A stretch of DNA of 64,000 bases from Flavihumibacter fluvii (GTDB taxonomy: Bacteria > Bacteroidota > Bacteroidia > Chitinophagales > Chitinophagaceae): NCBI RefSeq assembly GCF_018595675.2, contig NZ_CP092333.1, forward strand, positions 3,558,001 to 3,622,000, read 5' to 3'. A program made the position numbers and the translations under genes. Position 1 is the first letter of the stretch; each line of letters starts with the position of its first letter. Shown piece after piece: positions 36,545 to 44,634 of the stretch. A model generated the notes under the pieces. It did no database searches, was not told where the DNA came from, and worked only from the letters and a program-made list of their open reading frames with translations.

Positions 36545-37939
36545 TTATTGGGCATCCCACCAGAGCCGGTCGGTTAATTTGGCGGTCTGCTGGGATTGCG
36601 GATTAGAGATCTTTTCAGATTGCGGATACAGGGTCCGCCTGGGAATATCTGACAAGGCATTGGGTACTTTGGTCAATACCGGATAGCCGGTACGGCGCCA
36701 ATCCACCCAGTTCTCCATATTCAGGAAGTTGGCTGTTGCCTTTTCCTCCATGATCAGTTGTAAAGCATTCCCGGCAGACAAACTACCCCTTGCAGCCAGG
36801 TAGCTGGTTACTTCGGCAGCTGCCGGATCAAGTCCAAGTTTTTCCATATTGGATTGTATCGCAGCCTTGTAAATAGGTTCAGCAGCCGCGGCACCTGATT
36901 TGATAAATGTTGCTTCTGCTTTCAGGAAAGCGGCTTCATCGAAAGTGACCAGGAAATTATCAGCGCTGGCCCCACCATAAAATTCATTGGGAATGGAATA
37001 GTCTTCCAGGCTTCCAACAAAATCTTCACCAATATCTTTACCAGTGTACAAACCGGTAGCAACGGAAGGTGCAACGATCACAGGCAGGCGCGGATCATCG
37101 CGGTCTTTCAGTTCATTCACCAGGTGCGAAGACAATACCAGTGTGGAACCAGGCAGGAAGGTATTGTACCAGGGATTTTCATTACCGGCACTACCGGGAT
37201 AGGCAAACTTGAAATCATCTTCATTGGATGCCATGCCATTGGCCAATGCATCGAGTGCAAGCGTAGCCTGCCCTTCCGCAGTATAACCCGGGGCCTTGGT
37301 CAGGTGCATATAATAACGGGCCTTCAGTGTATAGGCCAGCTTTTTCCATTTATCCAGGTCACCGCCATAAAAGAAGTCATCTGATGACGGGGATTTCTTG
37401 CTGTCGCCACCAAGATCCGCGATAGCATTATCGAGTTTCTCCTGGATGGCTTTGTACACATCTTCCTGGCTGGTGTAGATGGGTATAAAATTATCGCTGC
37501 CTTTGAGGGCTTCCACCAGTGGTAGGTCGCCCCAAATGTCGGTAGCAGTACCCAGCGTATAGGCGAACAATACTTTACCTATACCTGCATAAGCTGCATT
37601 GCCATTCGTTTCGGCTTTGGTGATCAGTCCGTTCAGGTTATTGAGGATCGTCACATACACATTGCTCCAATCGCCATCTGCTTCTGAATTAACCATCAGG
37701 TAAGTGCCCGTATTGGGTACGGGTTGGTTCAGGCAAACAGTCTGGGTATAATGCTGTGAATATATCGCCAGTAAGCCGGCATTCAGGCTATGCGAAATGG
37801 ACAGTTCAACAGGCGGCAGGATCAAAGATTCCTGTACACTGATCGGGCGGTTCGGGTCATCGTTCACATCAATGAACTTTTTGCAACCGGCGAAAAGCAC
37901 TCCGCTTCCTATGACTAGTATTGTGATTAATTTTTTCAT
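36545..37939 (-). CDS. SusD/RagB-family lipoprotein (SusD-like_2 type)
   Basis: Surface lipoprotein of 464 residues; lipobox FAGC with Cys19, then KKFIDVNDDPNRP. Diagnostic segments are TDIWGDLPLVEALKG and FFYGGDLDKWKKLAYTLKAR, and MENWVDWRRTGYPVL near the end. Partner of the SusC protein encoded 21 bases upstream. Its ligand is inferred to be hydroxyproline-containing (glyco)peptides because the operon also encodes a peptidase-like protein and adjoins hydroxyproline catabolism. The remnant at 24079-24228 belongs to the same SusD subfamily. Confidence 0.93.
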   Translation of the reverse strand: MKKLITILVIGSGVLFAGCKKFIDVNDDPNRPISVQESLILPPVELSISHSLNAGLLAIYSQHYTQTVCLNQPVPNTGTYLMVNSEADGDWSNVYVTILNNLNGLITKAETNGNAAYAGIGKVLFAYTLGTATDIWGDLPLVEALKGSDNFIPIYTSQEDVYKAIQEKLDNAIADLGGDSKKSPSSDDFFYGGDLDKWKKLAYTLKARYYMHLTKAPGYTAEGQATLALDALANGMASNEDDFKFAYPGSAGNENPWYNTFLPGSTLVLSSHLVNELKDRDDPRLPVIVAPSVATGLYTGKDIGEDFVGSLEDYSIPNEFYGGASADNFLVTFDEAAFLKAEATFIKSGAAAAEPIYKAAIQSNMEKLGLDPAAAEVTSYLAARGSLSAGNALQLIMEEKATANFLNMENWVDWRRTGYPVLTKVPNALSDIPRRTLYPQSEKISNPQSQQTAKLTDRLWWDAQ

Positions 37940-37960
37940 GATAATTCAATTTTTACACCA

Positions 37961-40900
37961 TTAAAAAGAAACTCTTACGGAGAAATTAACTGACCTCGAA
38001 GTCGGTGTAGAGAAGGAATAAATTCCCTGTGCACCATTGGATGATCCAAAAGAACTTACTTCCGGATCAGCACCTGTAAAATGCGGTGAATAGATCCAGA
38101 GGTTCCTTCCGGTTACGGAGAAGTTCAGGCCTTTGACAAAAGACTTTTGCAGCATTTTTTTAGGGAATTCATAACTGAGGCTAACGTTGCGGAGCTTGAC
38201 ATAGGTGCCATCCTGAATAACCGCTTCGGTGATACTGTTCAGCCTGCGCCAGTAATCCTGGCCGGTTACACTGATATCGTTCACCTTGCCATCGGATGCT
38301 TTAACACCTGGGACAATACGGTCATCGCGGTCTTCAGTGGCTTTTGGTGTTCCGTAGAAATACCCGTATCCGTCAACATTATTCTCTATATCCCCACCCA
38401 TCTTCATGTCGAAGAAAAAGCTGAAGCTGAAGGGACCATAGCGGAAAATATTGTTGATACCGGCCATCCAGTCTGGGGTGATATTACCAATGATGCCATC
38501 ATTTGCATCGCGGAAAGGAAGACCATCATCACCAATCAGCAGCTGGCCATCAGCAGCACGGGCAAACCGGCCACCAAATTTCACACCATAAGGCTCGCCC
38601 TTGATGACCTGTGTGAATCCGTTACCCAATTGTTCAATCGGCGGATTTGATTCATCATTTATCGCCAATACCTTGTTGCGGATTCGGCTGTAATTAAATG
38701 CGACATCCCAGCTAAAACGTGATGTCCGGACCGGTGTGGCGTTGACCAGCAATTCAATGCCTTTGTTCTCCAGCTTCGCACTGTTAATCGTTGTGGAAGA
38801 ATAACCGGATGCAGCGCTTACCAAAACACCGGGTATAATACCATCAATAGTTTGTTTATCAAAATAGGAAAGTTCAATCCCTAATTTGTTCCTGAAAAAG
38901 CGGCCTTCGAAACCCACTTCAAATTCATTCAACCTTTCATTTTTCAGGTTGGGATTACCCAAATTGGAGCTCAGTAAAAAACCTGATTGTCCCTGGAACG
39001 GGAAGGTAATAGTGCCTACGCTGGCAGAGCTGTACGGGGTTTGCAAGGCATAAGGACCAACCTGGTCATTACCGACAGTTGCATAGGAAACCCTAAGCTT
39101 GGCAAGGTCTACCCAGGTTCTTGTCCTTTCCCCCAAAAACTCTGAAAAGATGAAAGAAGCTGCTGCAGAACCATAAGGATAAAATGAATTTTCTTTAGAC
39201 AATACAGAGCTTCCATCATAACGGCCCGTTAATGAAAGGTTCAAAAACCGGTTATAATCAATATTTGCCTGCAGGTAAAAACCCACTTTTCTTTGCGTGT
39301 AGTTGCTTTCACTGTAGGTAATTGTTGAGGCATTACTGATATTGGTGAAATCATCAATGGAAGTACCTAAACCATTTCCGCGGTAATACTGTGAATAGGT
39401 CGATAACATATTACTTCCCAATAAGAGGTTGGTATTGAATTTGCCGAATTCTTTGTGGGCGTTTACAATGAAATCATTATTGAACTGCCTGAAATTGGTA
39501 TTCTGGTCAATGATATGTCCGACTGATGCCAGTGCACTACTTGGTGCCTCTACATATTTCGCCTGCTCCGAATAAATATCAGCACCCAGCCTTTCAGTAA
39601 TGGTCAACCAGTTGGTAGGGTTATAATTGAAGGTCATGACCGGGATTACCCGATTCACTGTGGCGGACAGGTTGATATTGTCCAGCACCCAGTAAGGGTT
39701 GTTCCTGGAAAAGCGATATACCCGTTGTGTACCATCTTCGTTCAGGTAGGGTAAAGGATTCCAGGAAACCGGCGCAGTATAGATGGTCCATATCGGGCTC
39801 TCCAGCACATATCCTTCAGGCGTACGGTTGCTTTCCGAACCAGAGTAAGTCACCTGTATGGTACTGGTCAGTTTATCCGTGATCTTGTTGGTGAATTTTG
39901 TAAAAAATGAATGCCGCTTGTAATCACTGTTGGGTATTGTGCCTTTCTGGTCGAAATATGAATACGACATATAATAGCTGGATGCAGCGCCGCCACCACT
40001 TACACTTACACTATTGTTGGATGTGACGCCGGTTTGGAAAAACAGGTCATTCTGGTCATACCTTGGAGCAGGTTTACCATCTATGGTGAGGGTATCCATT
40101 AAGGGACCCCATACACCACTGGTTTTTTGGTCTTCCCCATTATAGTATTGTCCGCCAAGACCCTGCCCATACCTGGTTTGGATTTCCGGTGTCAATGGTT
40201 TTTCAAAGGAAAGGTCCGATGAAAAAGTAACTGTGGGTTTCCTGTTTACACTTCCGGTTTTGGTGGTGATCATTACAACACCCCTTGCACCTGATGATCC
40301 ATAGAGCGCTGTTGCTGCTGCGCCCTTCAATACGTTCACAGATTCTATGGTTGCAGGATCAATATCAGCTAAACGGTTGGTACCCGGACCAGAATAGAGG
40401 TTTCCAGTTTCATCATTATTAACAGGAACACCATCTACGACGATCAGTGCCTGGTTATCACCATAAATGGAGGTGGTACCCCTGATCACAATCCTGGAAG
40501 ATGCACCAGGTGTGCCGGAGGAACTGGTGATCTGCATACCAGCCACCTTACCCGCCAAAGCATTCACCACATTGGGTTCCTTGGTTTTCAGCAACTCATC
40601 CCCCTTCACCTCCTGGGTACTGTAGGTCAGGTTGCGTTTCTCCCTTTTAACACCAAGTGCTGTTACCACCACTTCTTCCAATTGCGCACTTGTATTTGAC
40701 AGGCTGATACTGATATCGGTCTGTCCGTTTAGAACAATCTCCTGTTCCTTGAAACCCAGTGAAGAAACCACCAGGGTAGCATTGCCTGAGTAGGGCAAAG
40801 AGAAGGTTCCATCATTCGCTGTGGAAGCGCCCACCGTGGTGTTTTTGATTTTTACCGTAGCTGCTGAAATGGGTGCGCCATTCTTATCCAGGATCTTACC

Positions 40901-40987
40901 CTGCAGCATCTTGGTTTGTGCGTTGACCATTAGGCAGGCTATTGCCATAAGGGTGGTCAGTATGACCCTTTTTAGTTGTAGTATCAT
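37961..40987 (-). CDS. SusC/RagA-family TonB-dependent outer-membrane receptor
   Basis: Protein of 1008 residues from the ATG at 40987 (an upstream TTG gives 8 more residues but breaks the signal peptide pattern). Signal peptide to about residue 24, carboxypeptidase-regulatory-like domain (LQGKILDKNGAPISAATV), junction LEEVVVTALG, plug (NALAGKVAGMQI, IRGTTSIYGDNQALIVVDG, VNVLKGAAATALYGSSG) and barrel ending RSVNFSVRVSF. About 125 residues shorter than the other SusC in this window. First gene of the SusC-SusD-DUF885 operon; imports the ligand captured by SusD. A TAnnTTTG match (TAAGTTTG, 41009-41016) lies just upstream. Confidence 0.95.
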   Translation of the reverse strand: MILQLKRVILTTLMAIACLMVNAQTKMLQGKILDKNGAPISAATVKIKNTTVGASTANDGTFSLPYSGNATLVVSSLGFKEQEIVLNGQTDISISLSNTSAQLEEVVVTALGVKREKRNLTYSTQEVKGDELLKTKEPNVVNALAGKVAGMQITSSSGTPGASSRIVIRGTTSIYGDNQALIVVDGVPVNNDETGNLYSGPGTNRLADIDPATIESVNVLKGAAATALYGSSGARGVVMITTKTGSVNRKPTVTFSSDLSFEKPLTPEIQTRYGQGLGGQYYNGEDQKTSGVWGPLMDTLTIDGKPAPRYDQNDLFFQTGVTSNNSVSVSGGGAASSYYMSYSYFDQKGTIPNSDYKRHSFFTKFTNKITDKLTSTIQVTYSGSESNRTPEGYVLESPIWTIYTAPVSWNPLPYLNEDGTQRVYRFSRNNPYWVLDNINLSATVNRVIPVMTFNYNPTNWLTITERLGADIYSEQAKYVEAPSSALASVGHIIDQNTNFRQFNNDFIVNAHKEFGKFNTNLLLGSNMLSTYSQYYRGNGLGTSIDDFTNISNASTITYSESNYTQRKVGFYLQANIDYNRFLNLSLTGRYDGSSVLSKENSFYPYGSAAASFIFSEFLGERTRTWVDLAKLRVSYATVGNDQVGPYALQTPYSSASVGTITFPFQGQSGFLLSSNLGNPNLKNERLNEFEVGFEGRFFRNKLGIELSYFDKQTIDGIIPGVLVSAASGYSSTTINSAKLENKGIELLVNATPVRTSRFSWDVAFNYSRIRNKVLAINDESNPPIEQLGNGFTQVIKGEPYGVKFGGRFARAADGQLLIGDDGLPFRDANDGIIGNITPDWMAGINNIFRYGPFSFSFFFDMKMGGDIENNVDGYGYFYGTPKATEDRDDRIVPGVKASDGKVNDISVTGQDYWRRLNSITEAVIQDGTYVKLRNVSLSYEFPKKMLQKSFVKGLNFSVTGRNLWIYSPHFTGADPEVSSFGSSNGAQGIYSFSTPTSRSVNFSVRVSF

Positions 40988-41146
40988 AAGCAGTGTTTTC
41001 CGTTCTTTCAAACTTACCGTGAAATACTGCCGGGCTATTTATTTGATTTAGCTGATACTTTACATATATTAACCCATCCGAAATGCTTACCGGCAGGGAT
41101 TATTGTTTTTTATACATTTAATAGAAGAAGGGAAAGAGGGAATAGG

Positions 41147-41181
41147 TGAATGGTGAATAGTGAATGGTGAATAGTGAATGG
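41147..41181. repeat. Five tandem heptamers (TGAATGG / TGAATAG)
   Basis: Units alternate strictly: TGAATGG, TGAATAG, TGAATGG, TGAATAG, TGAATGG. The array lies in the divergent promoter region between the SusC gene and the hydroxyproline epimerase gene, about 80 bases before the latter. Copy-number change here would alter promoter spacing. Confidence 0.88.
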
Positions 41182-41261
41182 CTAAAATTTGTAAAGAAAT
41201 CACTAATTGATGGTAGGTACTATTTGCTATTCTCAATTACCTTCGAACCAATGCAGCTACC

Positions 41262-42263
41262 ATGAAAAAAACATTCTTTTGTATTGATGCACATACCTGT
41301 GGCAACCCTGTCCGGCTGGTTGCCGGAGGCGGGCCAGTCCTTACCGGGAATTCCATGAGCGAGAAAAGGCAGGACTTCCTGAAAAACTTTGACTGGATCC
41401 GGAAGGGACTCATGTTTGAGCCCCGTGGCCATGACATGATGAGCGGTTCTATTTTATATGCACCGCATGATCCGGCCAATGATGTGGCAGTACTGTTTAT
41501 TGAAACAAGTGGTTGTTTGCCGATGTGCGGTCATGGGACCATCGGCACCATTACTATCGCTGTAGAGGAAGGCCTTATCATTCCGAAAACACCGGGCGTT
41601 ATTCGTATGGAAGCGCCGGCCGGACTCGTGAACATTTCTTATACACAGGAAGGTCCTAAAGTAAAATCGGTGAAGCTGACAAATGTTCCCGCATACCTGG
41701 AGGCCACTGAGCTAACTGCAGACTGCCCTGAATTGGGTGAACTGGTTGTTGATGTTTCCTATGGAGGCAACTTTTATGCTATCGTGGATGTGCAGAAAAA
41801 TTTCGCCGGACTCGAACATTACTCTGCAGATAAGCTCATCGCGTGGGCCCGGGTATTACGGCAACGCATCAACGAAAAATATACTTTTATCCATCCTGAA
41901 AACCCAACCATTAACGGGTGCTCGCATATACTCTGGACCGGGGCTGTATTGAACCCGTCATCTACGGCGCGCAATGCCGTGTTTTATGGTGACAAAGCGA
42001 TCGACCGTAGTCCATGTGGCACAGGCACCTCTGCCCGGATGGCCCAATGGTACACCAAAGGACTACTGAAAAAAGGCGACCGTTTTATCCATGAAAGCAT
42101 TATCGGTTCTACGTTCATCGGTACTATTGAAGAAGAAACCAGCGTTGCCGGGAAACCCGCTATCCGCCCCGGCATTGAAGGCTGGGCGAGGGTTTACGGC
42201 TACAATACCATTTCCATTGACCCGGAGGACGACCCATATGCTTATGGTTTCCAGGTTTTATAA
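41262..42263 (+). CDS. 4-hydroxyproline 2-epimerase (proline racemase family)
   Basis: Cofactor-free epimerase of 333 residues. Both catalytic cysteines are present: Cys89 (MCGHGTIG) and Cys252 (SPCGTGTSAR). This separates it from trans-3-hydroxyproline dehydratases of the same family, in which the first Cys is replaced by Thr. It converts trans-4-hydroxy-L-proline to cis-4-hydroxy-D-proline, the first step of the route completed by genes at 30839-34606. Proline racemase is an alternative, but the neighbours argue for hydroxyproline. Followed after 10 bases by a GH127/GH146-type gene. Confidence 0.92.
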   Translation: MKKTFFCIDAHTCGNPVRLVAGGGPVLTGNSMSEKRQDFLKNFDWIRKGLMFEPRGHDMMSGSILYAPHDPANDVAVLFIETSGCLPMCGHGTIGTITIAVEEGLIIPKTPGVIRMEAPAGLVNISYTQEGPKVKSVKLTNVPAYLEATELTADCPELGELVVDVSYGGNFYAIVDVQKNFAGLEHYSADKLIAWARVLRQRINEKYTFIHPENPTINGCSHILWTGAVLNPSSTARNAVFYGDKAIDRSPCGTGTSARMAQWYTKGLLKKGDRFIHESIIGSTFIGTIEEETSVAGKPAIRPGIEGWARVYGYNTISIDPEDDPYAYGFQVL

Positions 42264-42273
42264 TACTTACTAC

Positions 42274-44628
42274 ATGAAAAGAATTCTCTGCCTGCTATTG
42301 GCTGTACCATTATTTAATACCGTGCTTCAGGCGCAATCCTATATCCCTGTTAAAAATGATACGCGTTTTAAGGTGCGGCCGGTTGTTCCCATCAAAGCGT
42401 ATGGCTTCGACCTGAAAGATGTGCGGATGGGTGATGGAAGTCCATTGAAGAACGCGATGGATAAAGACGCTGCGTATCTCTTATACCTCGACCCCAACAG
42501 GTTGCTGAACCGGTTTTATACAAATGCCGGCTTACCTGCCAAAGGGGATAAATACGGCGGCTGGGAAAGTGAGTCCCTATCCGGACATACCCTTGGCCAT
42601 TACCTGTCAGCCATCAGCATGATGTATGCCTCAACCGGAAATATCGAATTCAAAAAACGGGCAGATTATATTGTTGCTGAACTGGCGCGTTGCCAGCAAG
42701 CCAGGGGAACAGGTTATGTGGGTGCCATACCCGGCGAGGACAGCGCCTTTGGTAAAGTATCCAGGGGTGATATTAAAACAGGCGGGTTCGACCTGAATGG
42801 ACTTTGGTCGCCCTGGTATGTGGTGCATAAAGTAATGGGCGGATTAGTGGATGCCTATTATTATACCGGCAACCAACAAGCGATAAAAGTTGTGGTGGGT
42901 ATGAGCGACTGGACTGCAGGGATATTGAAGAACCTGAATGAAGAACAATTGCAAAAAATGCTGCGTTGTGAATATGGTGGCATGAATGATGTACTGGTGC
43001 AGGTGTATGCAATCACTGGCGATAAAAGGCACCTGGCCACTTCCTACAAATTCTATGATGATTTTGTAATGGCGCCATTATCAAAACAAATCGATCCCCT
43101 GCCCGGAAAACACAGTAATACCAATGTGCCAAAAGCCATCGGAAGCGCTGCCCAGTATGATTATACCGGTAACAAAGGCGACCAGACCATTGCTTCATTT
43201 TTCTGGAATACCATGGTGCATCACCACAGTTATGTCATCGGCGGGAACAGCAATTATGAGTACTGCGGCGAGCCGGACAAACTAAGCGACAGGCTGAGTG
43301 ATAATACCTGCGAAACCTGCAATACCTATAATATGCTGAAGCTGACCCGGCACCTGTTTTCCTGGTCACCATCGGCCAGACTGGGTGACTATTATGAGCG
43401 GGCATTGTACAATCATATCCTGGCTTCGCAAAACCCGGATGATGGTATGATGTGTTATTTTGTGCCGTTGCGAATGGGTACAAAAAAGCAGTTTTCTGAT
43501 TCATTGAATACCTTCACCTGTTGCGTGGGCAGTGGCATGGAAAACCATAGTAAATATGGCGAGGCCATTTATTATGAAGGCGCGGATGGCAGCCTGTTCG
43601 TGAACCTTTTTGTTGCATCAACACTGAACTGGCGGGCGAAGAAAATAAGCATCCGCCAGGAGACCAGCTTCCCGGCAGGTGACACAGTTAATTTCACGAT
43701 CCAATCAGCAGCAGTTACACCCTTTACTCTGAAGCTCAGGAAACCAGGTTGGTCGGGCAGCACAACTGTCCGGGTCAATGGGCAACCCGTTACTACCACA
43801 ACAGATAGCGATGGGTTCCTCGAGATCAATCGCAACTGGAAAAATAAGGACCGGGTACAATTGATCGTATCGAAGGCCTTGTACACAGAGGCGATGCCGG
43901 ATAACCCCAATCGTATTGCCATATTGTATGGACCATTGGTATTGGCCGGCGCCCTGGGCAATACCATGCCCGATCCGGTATTTGGCACACCGGTTCTTTT
44001 AACTGATGATAAAAATGTTCAGAACTGGATCAGGCCGGTAGCTAACCAACCGCTGCATTTTGATATGGTGGGCGTAGGCAAACCGAAGGATGTGCAACTG
44101 GTGCCTTTTTACCAGATGTACAAGGAATATTATAGCGTCTACTGGGATTATTTCACCAATACCGACTGGATCTCAAGGCAGGCAGAATATGAGGCCGATA
44201 AAAAGCGCCGCCAGCAAATCGAAGCACGGACCATTGATGTATTCCGCATAGGTGAAATGCAACCGGAGCGGGACCATAACCTGGTGGCCAGTGAAAAAAG
44301 TTATGTGAGTGATGCTATCGGGATCAATGGCCGTGAAGTAAGGGCAGGTGGATACTTTTCGTTTGAAATGACAGTAGATCCGAAATTGGAGAATAGCCTG
44401 CTGCTGACCTATATAGGCGATGATAAGGACCGCAAGTTTGATATCCTGGTTGATGGGGTATTGATCCGCACGGAAGAACTTACTGGTGGAAAAACCGGTA
44501 AGTTTTACGACCGTGAGTATGCGATCCCCATAGCCGTTATCGGGGAGAAGAAAAAAGTGACTGTCCGCATAGAATCAAACTATGGCAAGACGGCGGGCAG
44601 GGTATTTGGCGTAAGGGTGGTGAAGTGA
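42274..44628 (+). CDS. DUF1680 beta-L-arabinofuranosidase-like enzyme (GH146/GH127 type)
   Basis: Exported protein of 784 residues from the ATG at 42274, where a signal peptide begins (MKRILCLLLAVPLFNTVLQA). Catalytic domain about 40-450 with the metal/nucleophile set Glu347 and Cys349 (CETCNTYN) and Cys416-Cys417 (TCCVGSGMENH); the CC-V-G-x-GMEN pattern is closer to GH146 than to HypBA1-type GH127. Beta-sandwich domains follow, with a C-terminal module of about 110 residues (DAIGINGREVRAGGYFSFE onward). These families hydrolyse terminal beta-L-arabinofuranosides. Co-transcription with the hydroxyproline epimerase (10-base gap) points to arabinosyl-hydroxyproline as substrate. Confidence 0.88.
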   Translation: MKRILCLLLAVPLFNTVLQAQSYIPVKNDTRFKVRPVVPIKAYGFDLKDVRMGDGSPLKNAMDKDAAYLLYLDPNRLLNRFYTNAGLPAKGDKYGGWESESLSGHTLGHYLSAISMMYASTGNIEFKKRADYIVAELARCQQARGTGYVGAIPGEDSAFGKVSRGDIKTGGFDLNGLWSPWYVVHKVMGGLVDAYYYTGNQQAIKVVVGMSDWTAGILKNLNEEQLQKMLRCEYGGMNDVLVQVYAITGDKRHLATSYKFYDDFVMAPLSKQIDPLPGKHSNTNVPKAIGSAAQYDYTGNKGDQTIASFFWNTMVHHHSYVIGGNSNYEYCGEPDKLSDRLSDNTCETCNTYNMLKLTRHLFSWSPSARLGDYYERALYNHILASQNPDDGMMCYFVPLRMGTKKQFSDSLNTFTCCVGSGMENHSKYGEAIYYEGADGSLFVNLFVASTLNWRAKKISIRQETSFPAGDTVNFTIQSAAVTPFTLKLRKPGWSGSTTVRVNGQPVTTTTDSDGFLEINRNWKNKDRVQLIVSKALYTEAMPDNPNRIAILYGPLVLAGALGNTMPDPVFGTPVLLTDDKNVQNWIRPVANQPLHFDMVGVGKPKDVQLVPFYQMYKEYYSVYWDYFTNTDWISRQAEYEADKKRRQQIEARTIDVFRIGEMQPERDHNLVASEKSYVSDAIGINGREVRAGGYFSFEMTVDPKLENSLLLTYIGDDKDRKFDILVDGVLIRTEELTGGKTGKFYDREYAIPIAVIGEKKKVTVRIESNYGKTAGRVFGVRVVK

Positions 44629-44634
44629 CGCGGA

